Of a stretch of DNA of 64,000 nt, positions 24,701 to 38,049 are shown one piece after another. The notes under the pieces are model-generated. The model did no database searches and was not told where the DNA came from. It saw only the letters and a list, made by a program, of their open reading frames with translations. Both the position numbers and the translations under genes were made by a program. This stretch comes from Neoarius graeffei. Its lineage: Eukaryota; Chordata; Actinopteri; Siluriformes; Ariidae. Numbering within the stretch: the first letter of the stretch is position 1; every line of letters begins with the position of its first letter. The stretch covers positions 55,954,283-56,018,282 of the forward strand of contig NC_083577.1 in assembly GCF_027579695.1 (NCBI RefSeq), in the 5' to 3' direction.

Positions 24701-27700
24701 CTACAAGCTATTAAAATGAGTGTCTAGACTCAGCCAGTTATGTGTTGGGTCGGTAATTGCTATTCTTGCCTAATGTAGTTCGGGTTCTTGGCCTGCAAGT
24801 TCCTCATGAGTGTGCTCACTGAGGCTTTGAACTGAAATCCAGCTGTAGGAGGTCTCTTCAGGTTGACTTTAGCAGGGTTGCCCTCTGGGAAAAGTAATTT
24901 CATCAAGCTGTGGTTGGCCTTGTACATAGCCTGGGACAGGTCTCTGTATAGCAGGTCATTGTTTTTGTCCACAAAGCCCTCTACTTGATACAGCACCTAC
25001 ACAAGGAATTAGAAATTAGTCAGTTACACAGATTCCCATGGTTTGGTTTTCATCTACAGTACATTTGTGGGTTATAAAATAGATTATATAGCTTGTTTAA
25101 CACACAGCATGTTCAAAATTTCCAGTTGTCTACAGTGATGACCTAGTTACTAAAGCTGACTTATGGAGAGATTTCAGAACAGCATAGATCTGCTGTAATA
25201 TTGTAAGTGCTTTCAGTTTTACAAAAATGTCTAAGGGTTTAACAAGTGACTCATATGATTTTTCAAGCAAACAGCAACACATGAGTTTTGTAATCATTGA
25301 CATACCACACAAGTCAAACAAATGATGGTGTAAGCTAAGGTAACATTTGCATCAAGTGACTGACAACGCAACTGTGCATGTATGTGCTGGTATCTAACCT
25401 TGCCGGCATAGTGTTGGATACGGAAGCAGCTATGAGGCAAGCTGTGGTCTGCGAGGAACTTTGAGTTTTTGCTCAGACGGCTCTCAAAGTGCTGATGTTC
25501 AGCACAAACAGTGTTGAGCTTGTCCAAGAAGGTCTCGTCTGTCACAGTCCCGGGCCGCAGACACTCCTCATCAAGCATTGCCAAGATCCCATTCTGGTTC
25601 TGAGGGTTATAAAATAGATTATAAACCAACTGAAATTCAAGACAGCTTGCTCAGTGAATGAAGTCATATACCAAAAAGCACTGAGTGAAAGGATAATAGT
25701 ATGTTCTTATGAAGTAACTCCCTTATATTTTGAATATGATATATAATTTTTGGATAAAAATATGGGGACATCATCAAATGAACAAAGTATTTTTGTTTAA
25801 AATGAATTTAACCTGACTTACATTTTCAATGAGGTCACAGATGATGGCATTGTTGAAATACTCAATGTTGGTCCATTCAATGCCCTGTAATAAAGCACAA
25901 ACAAGAATCAATATTTGCTGTCTCTTTCAGCTCTTTGCCATGACAGTGAGTACTCTTAATACTATTACGTACAGTATTTGGCAAAATGTTTGTAGACAAC
26001 TAACTATCACATGTACAGTCGGTGTTGTTTCCCCCATCCCATTCCCATCACTTCCCATTCCAGACTTGGTCCCCCTTTGATATTAAAATAACCCCCCCAC
26101 TCTCCTGGGAAGGCTTTCTGCTAGATTTTGGAGCATGTCTGTGGGGATTTGTCCATTCAGCCACAAGAGCATTAATGAGGTTTGGCAACTGATATTAGGC
26201 AAAAAGGTCTAGGGATCATCATTCCAGTTCATCCCAAAAGTGTTCAGTGGGGTTGAGCTCTGGATTCGGTGAAGGCAACTCAAGTTCTTCCACGCCAACC
26301 TTGATAAACCATATCTTTATAGTCTGTGTTTTATGCACAGGGGCGTTATGTTGGAACAGGTTTGAGTCCCTTTGAGTCCCAAGTCCCAGTGAAAGGAACT
26401 TGTAAATGGTACAGCATACAAAGACATCCTAGACAAACGGTGTGCTTCCAATTTTGTGGCACCAATTTGGGGAAGGCTATGGGTGTGATGGTCAGGTGTC
26501 CACATACTTTTTGCTATTTAGAGTATAACCATCTAGATTTCACACACAAACTTGAGATTAAAAGAGGTAAAGCCATGCAGGCTTTTTATACCAGGCATCC
26601 ACACAAATGTTAAGTGTTGTGGGGGAACAAATAATAGGGATGAGCTTTTCATCAATTAAATGAAATCATTTGAAAGCATCATCTGTCAGGCTTCAGCAAC
26701 AAGAACAGCCCACAACATGGGCCGACTGTGAACGTAATGAGCTGGAAAATCGCTGTAGGCTAATTTGGCTGTGTGAACAGCTTCATGAGGAGGGAGTGAG
26801 TGCAAGTGGGAGGGCAAGCAGTGGAAGGGGAAATCTACAGTGTGGACTGGGCGGACTTCTCCCCAGATCCCTGCATTCTCCTCCCCAGTCTCCAACACAG
26901 AGGTATTTTCCCATGTACTGGCCTGGAACTGGTCCAGAGAATATTACAGTATGGAGGTCATGGCTGCATTAGGGCACATACTCAGTGCTCAGAAAGCAAA
27001 CACAGCCCCATAAACCCTCAGGGACAAGTGTGTTTATCCATGCTGTTTTGAGGGATTACTTCTGTGCAAAACTCGCAGAGTAGGAGTGAGCAGCATTCAA
27101 ATGAAGCAGACAGGATGATTAAATGATTTGGCAATTAAGAGGATGCTCAACTCCGTGTTAATGTATCAAGGTTGATAAAAAAAAAAAAAAAAAAAGTTAC
27201 TTCATGAGGTTTTATAGTGCACATAATGTGCACAGCGAGCCTGTGTGAAGCACTGTTCCATAAGACACCTGTCCTCAGTTCCAATAGGAAGACAAGTTAA
27301 TTGTGTCAGCAATTCTGGCTAAAGCGTACAATTACTACTCTTGATCTTAAACATTTTGGATAGTGTGTGATAGCTGAGAAACTGTAACTTACCTCACGCA
27401 CATACTCCTCCTGCTCCTCACGCAGGGTTAGCTCAATGAAAATCTGCTGAAGCTTCTCGTTGCAGTAGTTGATGATGAACTGCTCAAAGCTGTTGTCCTG
27501 GGGGACCAAGCAGATGCATTGTGAATGTGTCTGCCATTTAAATTGCCTTTGTATTGGGATAATTCAGATGCACACAGCAGCCAAAACATTCAGCACAGCA
27601 AAGACTGATATACTGTAGGACCACTATGACTATACCTAAAACTGGCTATAAATCACTGTACTCCTTTAACCTCCTTGTTCTTTTTAGTCTTTATCTATAC

Positions 27701-30700
27701 GCACTTAATTACAGAAAAAGATAAATACCTTGGTCTAATAAGTAATATCTCTGTATAAAATATATACCACTAAAATATAGTATACCCAACACTAACATCA
27801 CAATACATCTTGTGAAATGTTAATATAGCAACAGCAGTTAGATTAGTATTTATTGTTAAAAGGTTAAAACAATGGCTGTGTTAGTTATGATTCATTTGTT
27901 ACAGATTAGAGGAGGATGATCAGATTGGCATTTTGCTAAATTTTGTCCCATGCTACAAAAGACTTGTGTTTTGTTTTTTCCCCCCCCTCTTTTTACAAGA
28001 GGCTTGTGTTTGATCACCTCTGCCATTCACAAAAAAAAGCTGGTGTATGTTGGACCAAAAACCACTGGTGTGTTTTTAGCACCAGATAAAAGTTTTAAAA
28101 CCAATTCAACAGACTGCATATGGTACACTGGAAAGGCTCAGTCATTACTTTGTTTAACTTTGCAGTACCGATTTACAGCTGGCCTCCCTACCAACATAAG
28201 CTATTGGCACCTCAGTCTGATGCTGACTAAGTAATGGTGAAACTAAGTTCAACAGTTCTGTTTTCAAAGTGCAAAATTAAAATGGTCCCATGGTTATATT
28301 AGCTATTCCCTGTATGGCAATTACGTGAAAACCACTGCAAATCTCGGGCCGTTTCAGCAACGCACACTCGGAGGTGCAACGTTCCTACAGTCAAAAGATG
28401 CAATGTCAGGTTCATTAAGTGCACCGACACTGTCAACACTGTAGCTAATGTTGCAGCTCACGGCTGGTCATGCACATTTAGAGTATAAAGAGAGAAAAGG
28501 CTAAATTAAGACTAGGATTAAAGGCTCAAATTGCAGCAAGCACACTGCCACATCACATCCTCTGAGGAGTACTTACTCCATCCTGTTGTCCCAGACACAA
28601 CAAACAATAACAACATTAAGGAGAAAGGAACACAGTCAGATAGCAGGCAAATGTAATGGACAAATACACAGTGGTGAATTTTACAGACAGGCGAATATTA
28701 TTGCCATATCCAGAGTTAAAACAAGCACAGTGCTGACATACTGCTAGCTGCAAGCAAACCAATAAGTAGTGAATATAACTGTCCCCTGTTAAGCATGCTT
28801 GACATAAGCAAACTTGAATGGTACCAGATGGCATGGCGGAACATATAGCTTTACAAAATGGTACATTTGGTTTTTCCTTCTTTAAAATAAATAAATAAAT
28901 AAAACCCATACTGTTTCACACTGTACAAGTCAAACAATTCACAAATCAGAAAAAAAGTTGGGATGGTATGGAAAATGCAAATAAAAAGAAAACCATAATT
29001 TCTAAATTTACTTTGACTTGTATTTCATTACAAAAACAGTATGAACCCAAGATATATTTCATGTTTGTCTGGTCAGCTTCATTTAATTTGTTAATGTACA
29101 TCCATTCCTGCATTTTAGGCCTGCAACACATTCCAAAAATGTTGGGACGGGTGCAAATTTAGGGGTAGTAATGAGGTAAAACAATTAATGATGTGATTTG
29201 AAACCAGTGATGTCAATCGCGATTTGGTACAAAATCAGTTTCCAGGAAAACCCTAGTCTTTGAGGAGCAAAGATGGGCTGAGGATCTCCAGTTTGTCAAC
29301 AAATGCATGAGAAAATTACAGAAGGTGTTCCTCAAAAAAAACAAACAAAAAAAACCACCACACAAACAAACCCCATTTAGGGCGCAAGCCTAAACTGAAC
29401 ACCTGTGATCTCTGATCCCTCAGACGGCACTCCATCAAGAACCGTCACTTTTCTACAGCTGATATAACCACATGGGCTCAGGATTATTTTGGCAAACCTT
29501 TGTTAAGCACTAAAATACAGGAGTTACAACCACAAATGCCAGTTAAAATTTTACTGTGTAAAAAGGAAGCCTTATGTTAACGGTGTCCAGAAGCACCGTC
29601 GACTTCTCTGGGCTAGGAGGCATCTGGAATGAACTCACAGTGGAAACATGTATTGTGTCAAATCGTGACAAATCAGTATTCCAGGTCTTTTTTTGGAAAA
29701 AGTGGACACCATGTGCTCCGGATCAAAGACAAAAAGGACCATTCAGACTGTTACCAGGAACAAGTCCAAAAGTCAGGGTCGGTCATGGTATGGGGTTGCG
29801 TCAATGCCCTTGGCAAAAGTAACTTCTACTTCTGTGATTGAGCATTAATGCAGAAAAGTAGACCGAGATTCTGGAGTAACGTATGCTACCTTCAAGACGA
29901 CACATTTTCCAGGAACAGTTCAACAAGACAATGCAAAACCACATTCTGCACACATTACAAAGACAAGGCTGTGGAAGAAGAGTGTGCCAGCCCCCTCTGT
30001 CCCCAATAGAGAATGTGTGGTGAATTTTGAAGTGAAAAATAGGATGATGACGACCCCGTACTGCTGCACACCTTAAGACCTGTTTGCAGGACGAATGGGA
30101 CAAAACACCTGAAACACTTCATCACTTAGTCAGTGCGTTTACATGCACATAGAGAAAATCGAATTTCTGCCGTTGCTCGACTGAAATCGAAGTTCTAAAT
30201 GCCATGGAAACACCTTAGCTAGGCTGAAATTGAACCGAACTTGATTTCTCGTAATCGAGCTACACGACCTAGATTATGCGATTTTTGCCGAGCTACTTAG
30301 TGCATGTATACCCTATCGAGCTACGTAGTCGAGCTACTTACTTCAGCACTGCCCCTTCCGGAAGTGACGAGTGACGAGACCACAAGCGGGAAACACGACA
30401 GCCTCGGTCGGCATGACAACAGTAGTAGCGAGCAGCAGAAGAGGTCAGGAGGAACAAATGAATAGAAAATGGCGAAGCAGAAATGTGCACTTCTGGAGCA
30501 ATGAGGAGACAGAGTTCATGCTCATTCAGCTTAAGGAGTTGAATATATTAAAATTCATGGACGGGAGAAAAACGCGCAATGGAGAACACGGAACTGATAA
30601 CTTTGTTTACACTCTTGAATAGCTCTTCTTCATGACGACAACCGGAAGTGTACCAACACGATGGGGCGTGTAGCGCCACCTGTGGCTCGGGTGCACAATG

Positions 30701-33700
30701 TACCTCACACAATAGCTCGATTTCCTTGTGTGCATGCAGGATTGGATTTCTCTGGCACCCCTGCTGGGACCCTTTGCTCGATTACCGACAGCAGCTCGAT
30801 TTGGATGTGCATGTAAACGTACTGACTGTCTTCAGTCCTTAAACATCTTAAGTGTTGTGGGAAGGAATGGTAATACAAGTGGTAAATGCTTTACTGTCTC
30901 AACTTTTTTGAAATGTGTTTATTTTGAAAAAAAATTAATGAGGTAAAACATCAAATAAGGTGCTGTTTTGTTTTGAGTACAATATGGGTCAAACATTATT
31001 TACAAAATCATTGCTTTCAGTTCTAATTTCAACATACCGTCCCCAACATTTTCTGATTTAGGGTTGTACATTCACCAAAGAATAATAACTTTCCTGTTAA
31101 GTTTAAGACTATGATCAATAAAAAGAAGTGTAATTACTTCGAAACTTGTCCCCCCAACACACTTCAAAGAAAGCATTATCCACCCATCTCTGCACACACC
31201 ACAGACACTTACAGTAAGTAGCATTGCTGTAATTGACAGAAGAGAGCGCGAGTGTATGCAACTCCTTCCTCCCCGAGAGCACAGCCAATTTTGCTGTCTT
31301 ATACTCCCAGCCACAGATAACTGTGGCATCATCAGGATTCGAACTAACGAACTCCGGATGATAGCTTTTCAAGTGCGCTACTTGGGTGTGAAACTTCTTG
31401 TTTAGTGTTAAACACTGAATAAGAATTACTGATATACCAAGAGTACTGAAAGTACTGTCCTTAAGTGATTTAATGGTGCGGGATGATGCATCTTGATTAG
31501 TGCAAATACTTCCTGGATTTAAATTATTTTATAAAAATAAAACCTTACCTCAAAGATCTCAAAACCATAAATATCCAGGACCCCCATAACCTTCTTCCGG
31601 ACTTTCACCTGAGCCTAAACATAAAAGATGACAAAGCGTTCTTCAGGTGTTGAGCATTAAAGATGATAAAATGATACAAAAATAACTTTAGGTCCATACC
31701 TTGATGCTTTCATTTATTCGGTTCACCAGCCAACTGAACATGCGGCTGTATAAGTTCTTAGCAAGTGCATCACGTGCATAATAGGCCTAGAACAAACAGA
31801 TAATTTCCAGTTTTTTTGCTTAAGCTTTAATAATAATCATTCATTATTTTCATAAAAATAGTGAAATGTTACTAGTTCTGTACATAAAGAGCAAAATACA
31901 ATGGAGTTTTAAAGATTCTCAAGCACTGGCACTGAGCCCTGACTCTGAAAGATCATCCATCGTCATGTCAACGTGGCAGCAGAATGCAGCACGAGGTTGA
32001 ACTCTAGATGACATGTAGCTAACAGCACACAGATAAAACATCACTTGGCTAATGTCAGTGAGATTATAAATCACTACAGGTTACAATAGGTGATATGAAC
32101 ATGCTATAAAGCTAAAGGTTTTTAAAAAATAAACAAAAAACCCACATGTTTAGACTTGTAATTATGAATTCAGTACAAATTCCTGCTGTGTTTGTTTTGT
32201 CAGATGTTTCCAAGAAGAGAGCCTGACATTTCGAGTAATGCTCCAATTCTATGGAATGGCTTTTTATGAAACTGAATCTGTCCTCAGGACCACCACTGAT
32301 TAAAATGTGCCAGTACCCCTTACTATTTTTCTGAATGCCATTTAAAGTGTTAAAATATTAATTTTCAAACAATTCTGACATCATAGTCATCATCATCATC
32401 ATCATCATCATCATGTGTGCATTTTCACTGGAACCATAATCAAATATTTCAAGACAATATTAAAGAAATGATTCCACTACTGTAGTGCCTATATAGCTGT
32501 TTACCCCAATGAGAGATGGATACAAGAAGTGCCATACAAGAGCAAGTAAACAACAATGAGGATAACAAGATAATGTGTGGTAAGAGAGGGGAGGTAAGCC
32601 AACCTGAGCAACGTTGAGTGTTGTGGACACTTTCTCCATCTTCGCTTCCACAGTGCGAAAACTGAAGGCTCGTTCCAACACTGACTGATCAATGCCCAAC
32701 AGTTCACACATCTCCTTCAGATCTGGGACAGGAACAGTGCAGACAAGTTACACACAGAACAGAAAGGCTAAACACATTGATGGAGTAGAAAAAATATTTG
32801 AAATGTACTGAAATCACTTCCTCCCATGCAACAGAGTTTATATTTAAATGACATTTGCATTTTGTTTTGTTCTGTTCATAGTCTGTATGATTTCTGCATA
32901 TTGACTGTTTACCTGAAAAGTTAAGCAGAAGGGGGCACCTCTTAAGGTGCCCCTCTTAAAATCTGGTCAGTATCAGACCTAGATTCCCTTGACAAATTTA
33001 GGCACTGCAAAAAAATTAATTCTTTGCCAGACAACTCACTACTCTAAGCGAAGCCATTGTTAGGGATTGCAGGAATAACTGCAATTATTATATCCACATT
33101 CACTGAATATTAGCAATTGCGCACTCTGATTGGCTACTCTACTAAGATATCAGCCCGTATACTCCAAGTAGAGAAAAACAAAGTGGCAGAACGCATCAAG
33201 TCAGATACATCACTTTATCAAGTATTTAAAACAAAACTTGATAGCTAAAAGAATAGTTTTTTGGTTCACCCCCAATATCTCCTGTTCTAAAATCCAGCCC
33301 AGTTGCTGGCAGTAGTGCACCTTTAAGTTGGTTTGCCAACTGCCAAAAAAAAAAAAAAAAGCCCTGAAGAAAATGGAGGAGTGTTGCTGAACCAACCAAA
33401 GACGAAATAAACTCTACTTGAAAACAAAACCCCCCAAAATACAAAAGCAACAAAATATGGAATGAAAATATTTGATGGTAAGAACATTTTTATTTTTCAA
33501 GAATTATTATAGCATTTTTCACTTGCTACTGTCATTTCACCGCTTTGTTTACATTCTAAGCAGAAATGATTTTGTCGGACAAGTTATTTATTGAATTTGC
33601 AAAAGATAAAAATGCTCTGTTTCTCAAAATCCAGTGAATGTGGATAGAATAAAAACAGTTACTCCACTCAATCTCATCATATGTGGCTTATAGCCAACTC

Positions 33701-36700
33701 GGTGCTACGTGCCTCGTCAGCCATCAGCTCATATACGACTCGATTTCGTGGAATAACTTAATATGCAAATGACTGAAGATCAATAGCATTCTTCAAAAAA
33801 CTACCACCATCAAGTCCAGACAGGCATTTAAACTAAACTAATACAAGTTAGCATTTTATTTTTAATCATAAGACCATGCATATTACTATCCACAACACAT
33901 CTACAGGATTATGGCTTACATAAATCAACTTTAAAATGTTGTATTCCACAATTAACATTACCAAATACAAACAGTATCAGGTTTTTAAACCTCCAAGGCA
34001 AATATCAATAGATGGCAGTAGAGTTCAACCAGGTGTACCAACAGACATAGTAATGTATTAGACAGACATCGGTCCAGTTATCTTACATCTACATGTGATT
34101 TCCTTCTTCAAGCAAATAGAGTAATTTTCTCTGATTTTTCTGCCTAACCATAGTTTGCATTAACCCATGTGCACTAGCAAAAGCAGAGGATGGACAAAGC
34201 TTTTTCAACGGGTAAAATGCTCACCGTTCTTGTCCTTAACCCGGCTCTCATCGAAGCCGTTGACACGTGACTCGGGCTTGAACTCTATGTTGCCCAGCTT
34301 GAGCACAGCAGCCACCAGCTCCAGCACCAACTGCACTTCATCCTCCATGAACCCCACAATCTGCATAGCATTCTGGATAAGAAAAGCAAAACCTCCCTAG
34401 TCACTACAGAGCAAATAACAGATTTGATGGAAGCCATCAAGTAACAAAGCACACCCAACTGACAACAGTAATGGACACAAAGTTTGCTGGGTAAAAACAA
34501 TATACGAATGTGACTATGCTAGATAGTCTAGTCACTAACTGAACAAAGGGCCATGTATAAAGAAATGGTGGGGTAATGTAGGAAATCTTAACACAGAAAG
34601 GTCATGATAAAGGAGACCCTCAGATAGGTCTGACAAGAAGATCTGCATGAAGGAGAAAGCATTCAGGAATTGTATGTTTATTTTATCCTACTGAAAGCAT
34701 TACTACAGCAAGTTTAGATGGATCCCCTCCAAAACCAAATACGTAAGCAAATAAAGTGGAGAGAATTTTCACTGTAAAGAAGAGCGATTTATACAGAGCT
34801 TTGACTATCTACTTGTGTCCTTATCCTAACTTGCAAGATAAGGGTGTCACAGAGTAACTTCAGTATAGTCTGCTCTTCTCCTGTATATCTGGCACGTCAG
34901 AATGTGAAGCAAGACAGAGAGGATGTAAAATGAACGTTTTCTGCTGTGTAAGATGTATTCCTTACATCTTACCAAAACAAAATGTACAATGTTTTGACAG
35001 CCATTCGACAAAAAAAAAAAAAAAAGCCATGACCTCACTGCTCTTTCCTGAAGATGCAACAGTCTGAATAAATAATTAACACAAAAGGTACGTGTTCTCC
35101 AATTATTTGGATATGGTCTCTTAGTCACAAAGAGCAAAGAAAGAGACTCTAAGGGGAGAACAAGCTGAAGTATGGTTTTCGAAATGCAGAGCGAGACTTC
35201 AAACTATTGCTCAGGAGAATTGCACAGCATTGTCTGCTGCAGTCACTAATTCAAACCAGTTCTGCTGGATGCAGACATCTAATGATCATGGCCAGCAGAG
35301 AACAAGATAAATAAAAAAGACAATGTGAACTGATTATACTTCACCATTTTAACCTTGCCAAGGCATCATATCACATTTTACTGTATGAATGGGGTTAAAG
35401 GGAAGGAAAGGACAAAGCTAGAAAACTTTGAGTAGGAATCACCTGCTATGTGCTTCTGTTAATTACTGGTGCATTTAAATTAACCTTTCCTTTGTGTGAA
35501 GCTGCTGCATATAATACCACTACAGACACCTGCTATGAAGATCTCAGACACCATCTTAAAGAGTATCGATAAGAGGAGATATACTCTCACACCATGGGAC
35601 AGCTCAAATTGAATATATACCTTGGGCAATATCTGATCTCTACTAAGGAATCTAAAAAGGAGTATGAACTTTACAGTGTAAAGTTTTCAAATGTTTATTC
35701 AGTATTAAAGCTGATGTGATATTTGTTTAAAGCGGGGTGGCACAGTGGTGTAGTGGTTAGCACTGTCACCTCACAGCAAGAAGGTCCTGGGTTCGAGCCC
35801 AGCAGCTGGCGAGAGCCTTTCTGTGTGGAGTTTACATGTTCTCCCCATGTCTGCATGGGTTACCTCCGGGTGCTCCGGTTTCCCCCACAGTCCAAAGACA
35901 TGCAGGTTAGATTAATTGGTGGCTCTAAATTGACCGTAGGTGTGAATGTGAATGGTTGTCTGTGTCTATTGGCCCTTTTCCACTACCCTTTTTCAGCTCG
36001 CTTCAGCCCGACACGGCTCGCGTTTCGACTACCTCAGAACAGCACGACTCCGCTCGCTTCAGCCCTGCTCAGCCCCCAAAACTCGCACGGTTTTGGAGTG
36101 GGGCTGAAGCGAGCCAAAGTGAGCCAAGTGGGGCTAGGGGCGTGAGGAGACACTCCCCTGTGCACGGATTGGTGAGGAGGAGTGTCCTCACATGCCCACA
36201 CACGCCCCGCGAGCACGCTGGGATCTGTAAACACCGTAAACCCGGAAGAAGAATTACAAAGCCTTATGCGGCTCGCCTCATCTATACGCTCTTGCCAGTA
36301 TCTGTTGCCGTTGTCGGTGACAACAAGCCACAGCACCAAGACCAGCAACACTAACGACTCCACGTTTATTGTTTACTATCCGGGTCGTGAGACTACCGCT
36401 TAAAAGGTCACTGATGTCACTGTTTGCGCCGCCTAACGACATCATGTGACGTCCACCCACTTTCGCTAACTCCACCCAATGTGTCCACCCACTTCCAGCC
36501 AGCACGGTTCAGCGCGGCTGTAGTCAAAATGCAACTCCAACAGCCCCACTCAGCTCAACTCAGCCGCGTTGGTAGTGGAAAAGCGACATAAGTGTCAGCC
36601 CTGTGATGACCTGGTGACTTGTCCAGGGTGTACCCCGCCTCTCGCCCATAGTCAGCTGGGATAGGCTCCAGCTTGCCTGCGACCCTGTAGAACAAGATAA

Positions 36701-37955
36701 GCAGCTACAGATAACGGATGGATGTTTAAAGCAGTGATTCCCAAACTGCGGTACATGTATTAGTGGTAGGGCACAAAGCTCCACTTGGTGGTATGCAAGA
36801 GTCTTGCTGAAAGGCCTAACTCCAACTTCTTAACTTAAAAAACAAAACAAAAATAATTTGATTTCATTTTATTACAGACAACAGCAATCACAAATACATA
36901 CCACATTAAAATGTAAAAATTAAATGTTAAAATAGTTTATAAATAAAATACTCGTGCATAGCCATGTAGGGTGATGTTACTAGTTCGTGCTAGGTTGGAC
37001 GTAGCACATTACACATTGGCTCAACGGTAAACACCTTGACACGGTCAGATTCAGATTCCTCAGTCTCTGACTAACTAATTGACTATACCAATCCAAGCAG
37101 CTCATCCATCTCACTAAAATGGTCTGTGTATTAATTATTATTATTATTAGCAGCAGCAGTCAGGGGTGAAGAAGCACATGTGGACCTTCACCGGCCATGG
37201 TTGGTAGCTGTTGTGTGATAGGGGACACCTGTCTGGTGGTTGGGAATTGGCCACATCTAAAGTAGGGAGGAAAATTATGGGAGGCTTGTGTTTGACTCCA
37301 ATTATGAAAACAGACAGCGGTCATTCCACCTTTGGAAATCAAAAAGTGTTACATTGGCTGTGACCATCCCACAGCAGGCATGTAGCACTTATTTGCAGCA
37401 GGAAACAAACGCGTAGCCACATATCCATTCTGAGGCTAAACTATGCATGATAACTCCTGGCAGGCAGCTAACTTTTCGTCCACTAGCTGTCTTTCACCTG
37501 TTGTTACAAAGGGAGACAAATTTTCCCTTGTGGTTGAAACTACTAAAATCAAATTGTTAGCTTGTATGTTATCATCATATAGATACAATAATCGTATGAA
37601 CTCGAGAGCACGGCTTACTATAGCGAGGGGTGTCTGACCCTGTGGCATGCTCAGTGCTTTAGACACTGCCCTAAATTGGTGAATCCAATTTAATCAAAAA
37701 CACTCAAAGGTTTAACCACTTCAAGAGCTATTTCAAAAGGATCAGGTATCACTAGTGAGTGGTTATGCCTGGTTATGCCCAGTCATACCAGTAAAGTCCA
37801 CATTTTGGCTGATACAGACTTTTTTTGTAGATATAACTAGCTAATGTTAACTTTAGCTCATCTACCACATACCCATTATGCAATACGATTTATTGATGAG
37901 GTTAGCCATGATGTTGATAATCTACGGTGGTGATTGTGTGTATGTGGAAAAAATA

Positions 37956-38049
<94 letters not shown>

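Larger units (their letters stand above)
28925..31070 (+). mobile_element. Tc1/mariner-like transposon 6, interrupted by another element
   Basis: Left end and body match a very common fish family (repeats with GTTGGGATGGTATGGAAAATG and CCAAAAATGTTGGGACGG). Transposase remnants run from about 29250 to 30130 ([20 protein letters not shown]). The continuation TTAAACATCTTAAGTGTTGTG resumes at 30839, after a ~690-bp insertion. End positions are approximate. Confidence 0.8.

Noticed and set aside
26670..27051. Overlapping ORFs in the intron between exons K and L
   Set aside because: No family resemblance, no splice logic, both strands open by chance.
28575..28600. Extra myosin exon near CTGTTGTCCCAG
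   Set aside because: It superficially resembles the start of the relay exon, but no open myosin frame continues.
32389..32414. Possible CRISPR-like short array
   Set aside because: It is a simple CAT trinucleotide repeat.
35742..35806. tRNA gene
   Set aside because: A- and B-box sequences belong to a SINE with a 10-bp target duplication; the cloverleaf anticodon arm is not convincing.
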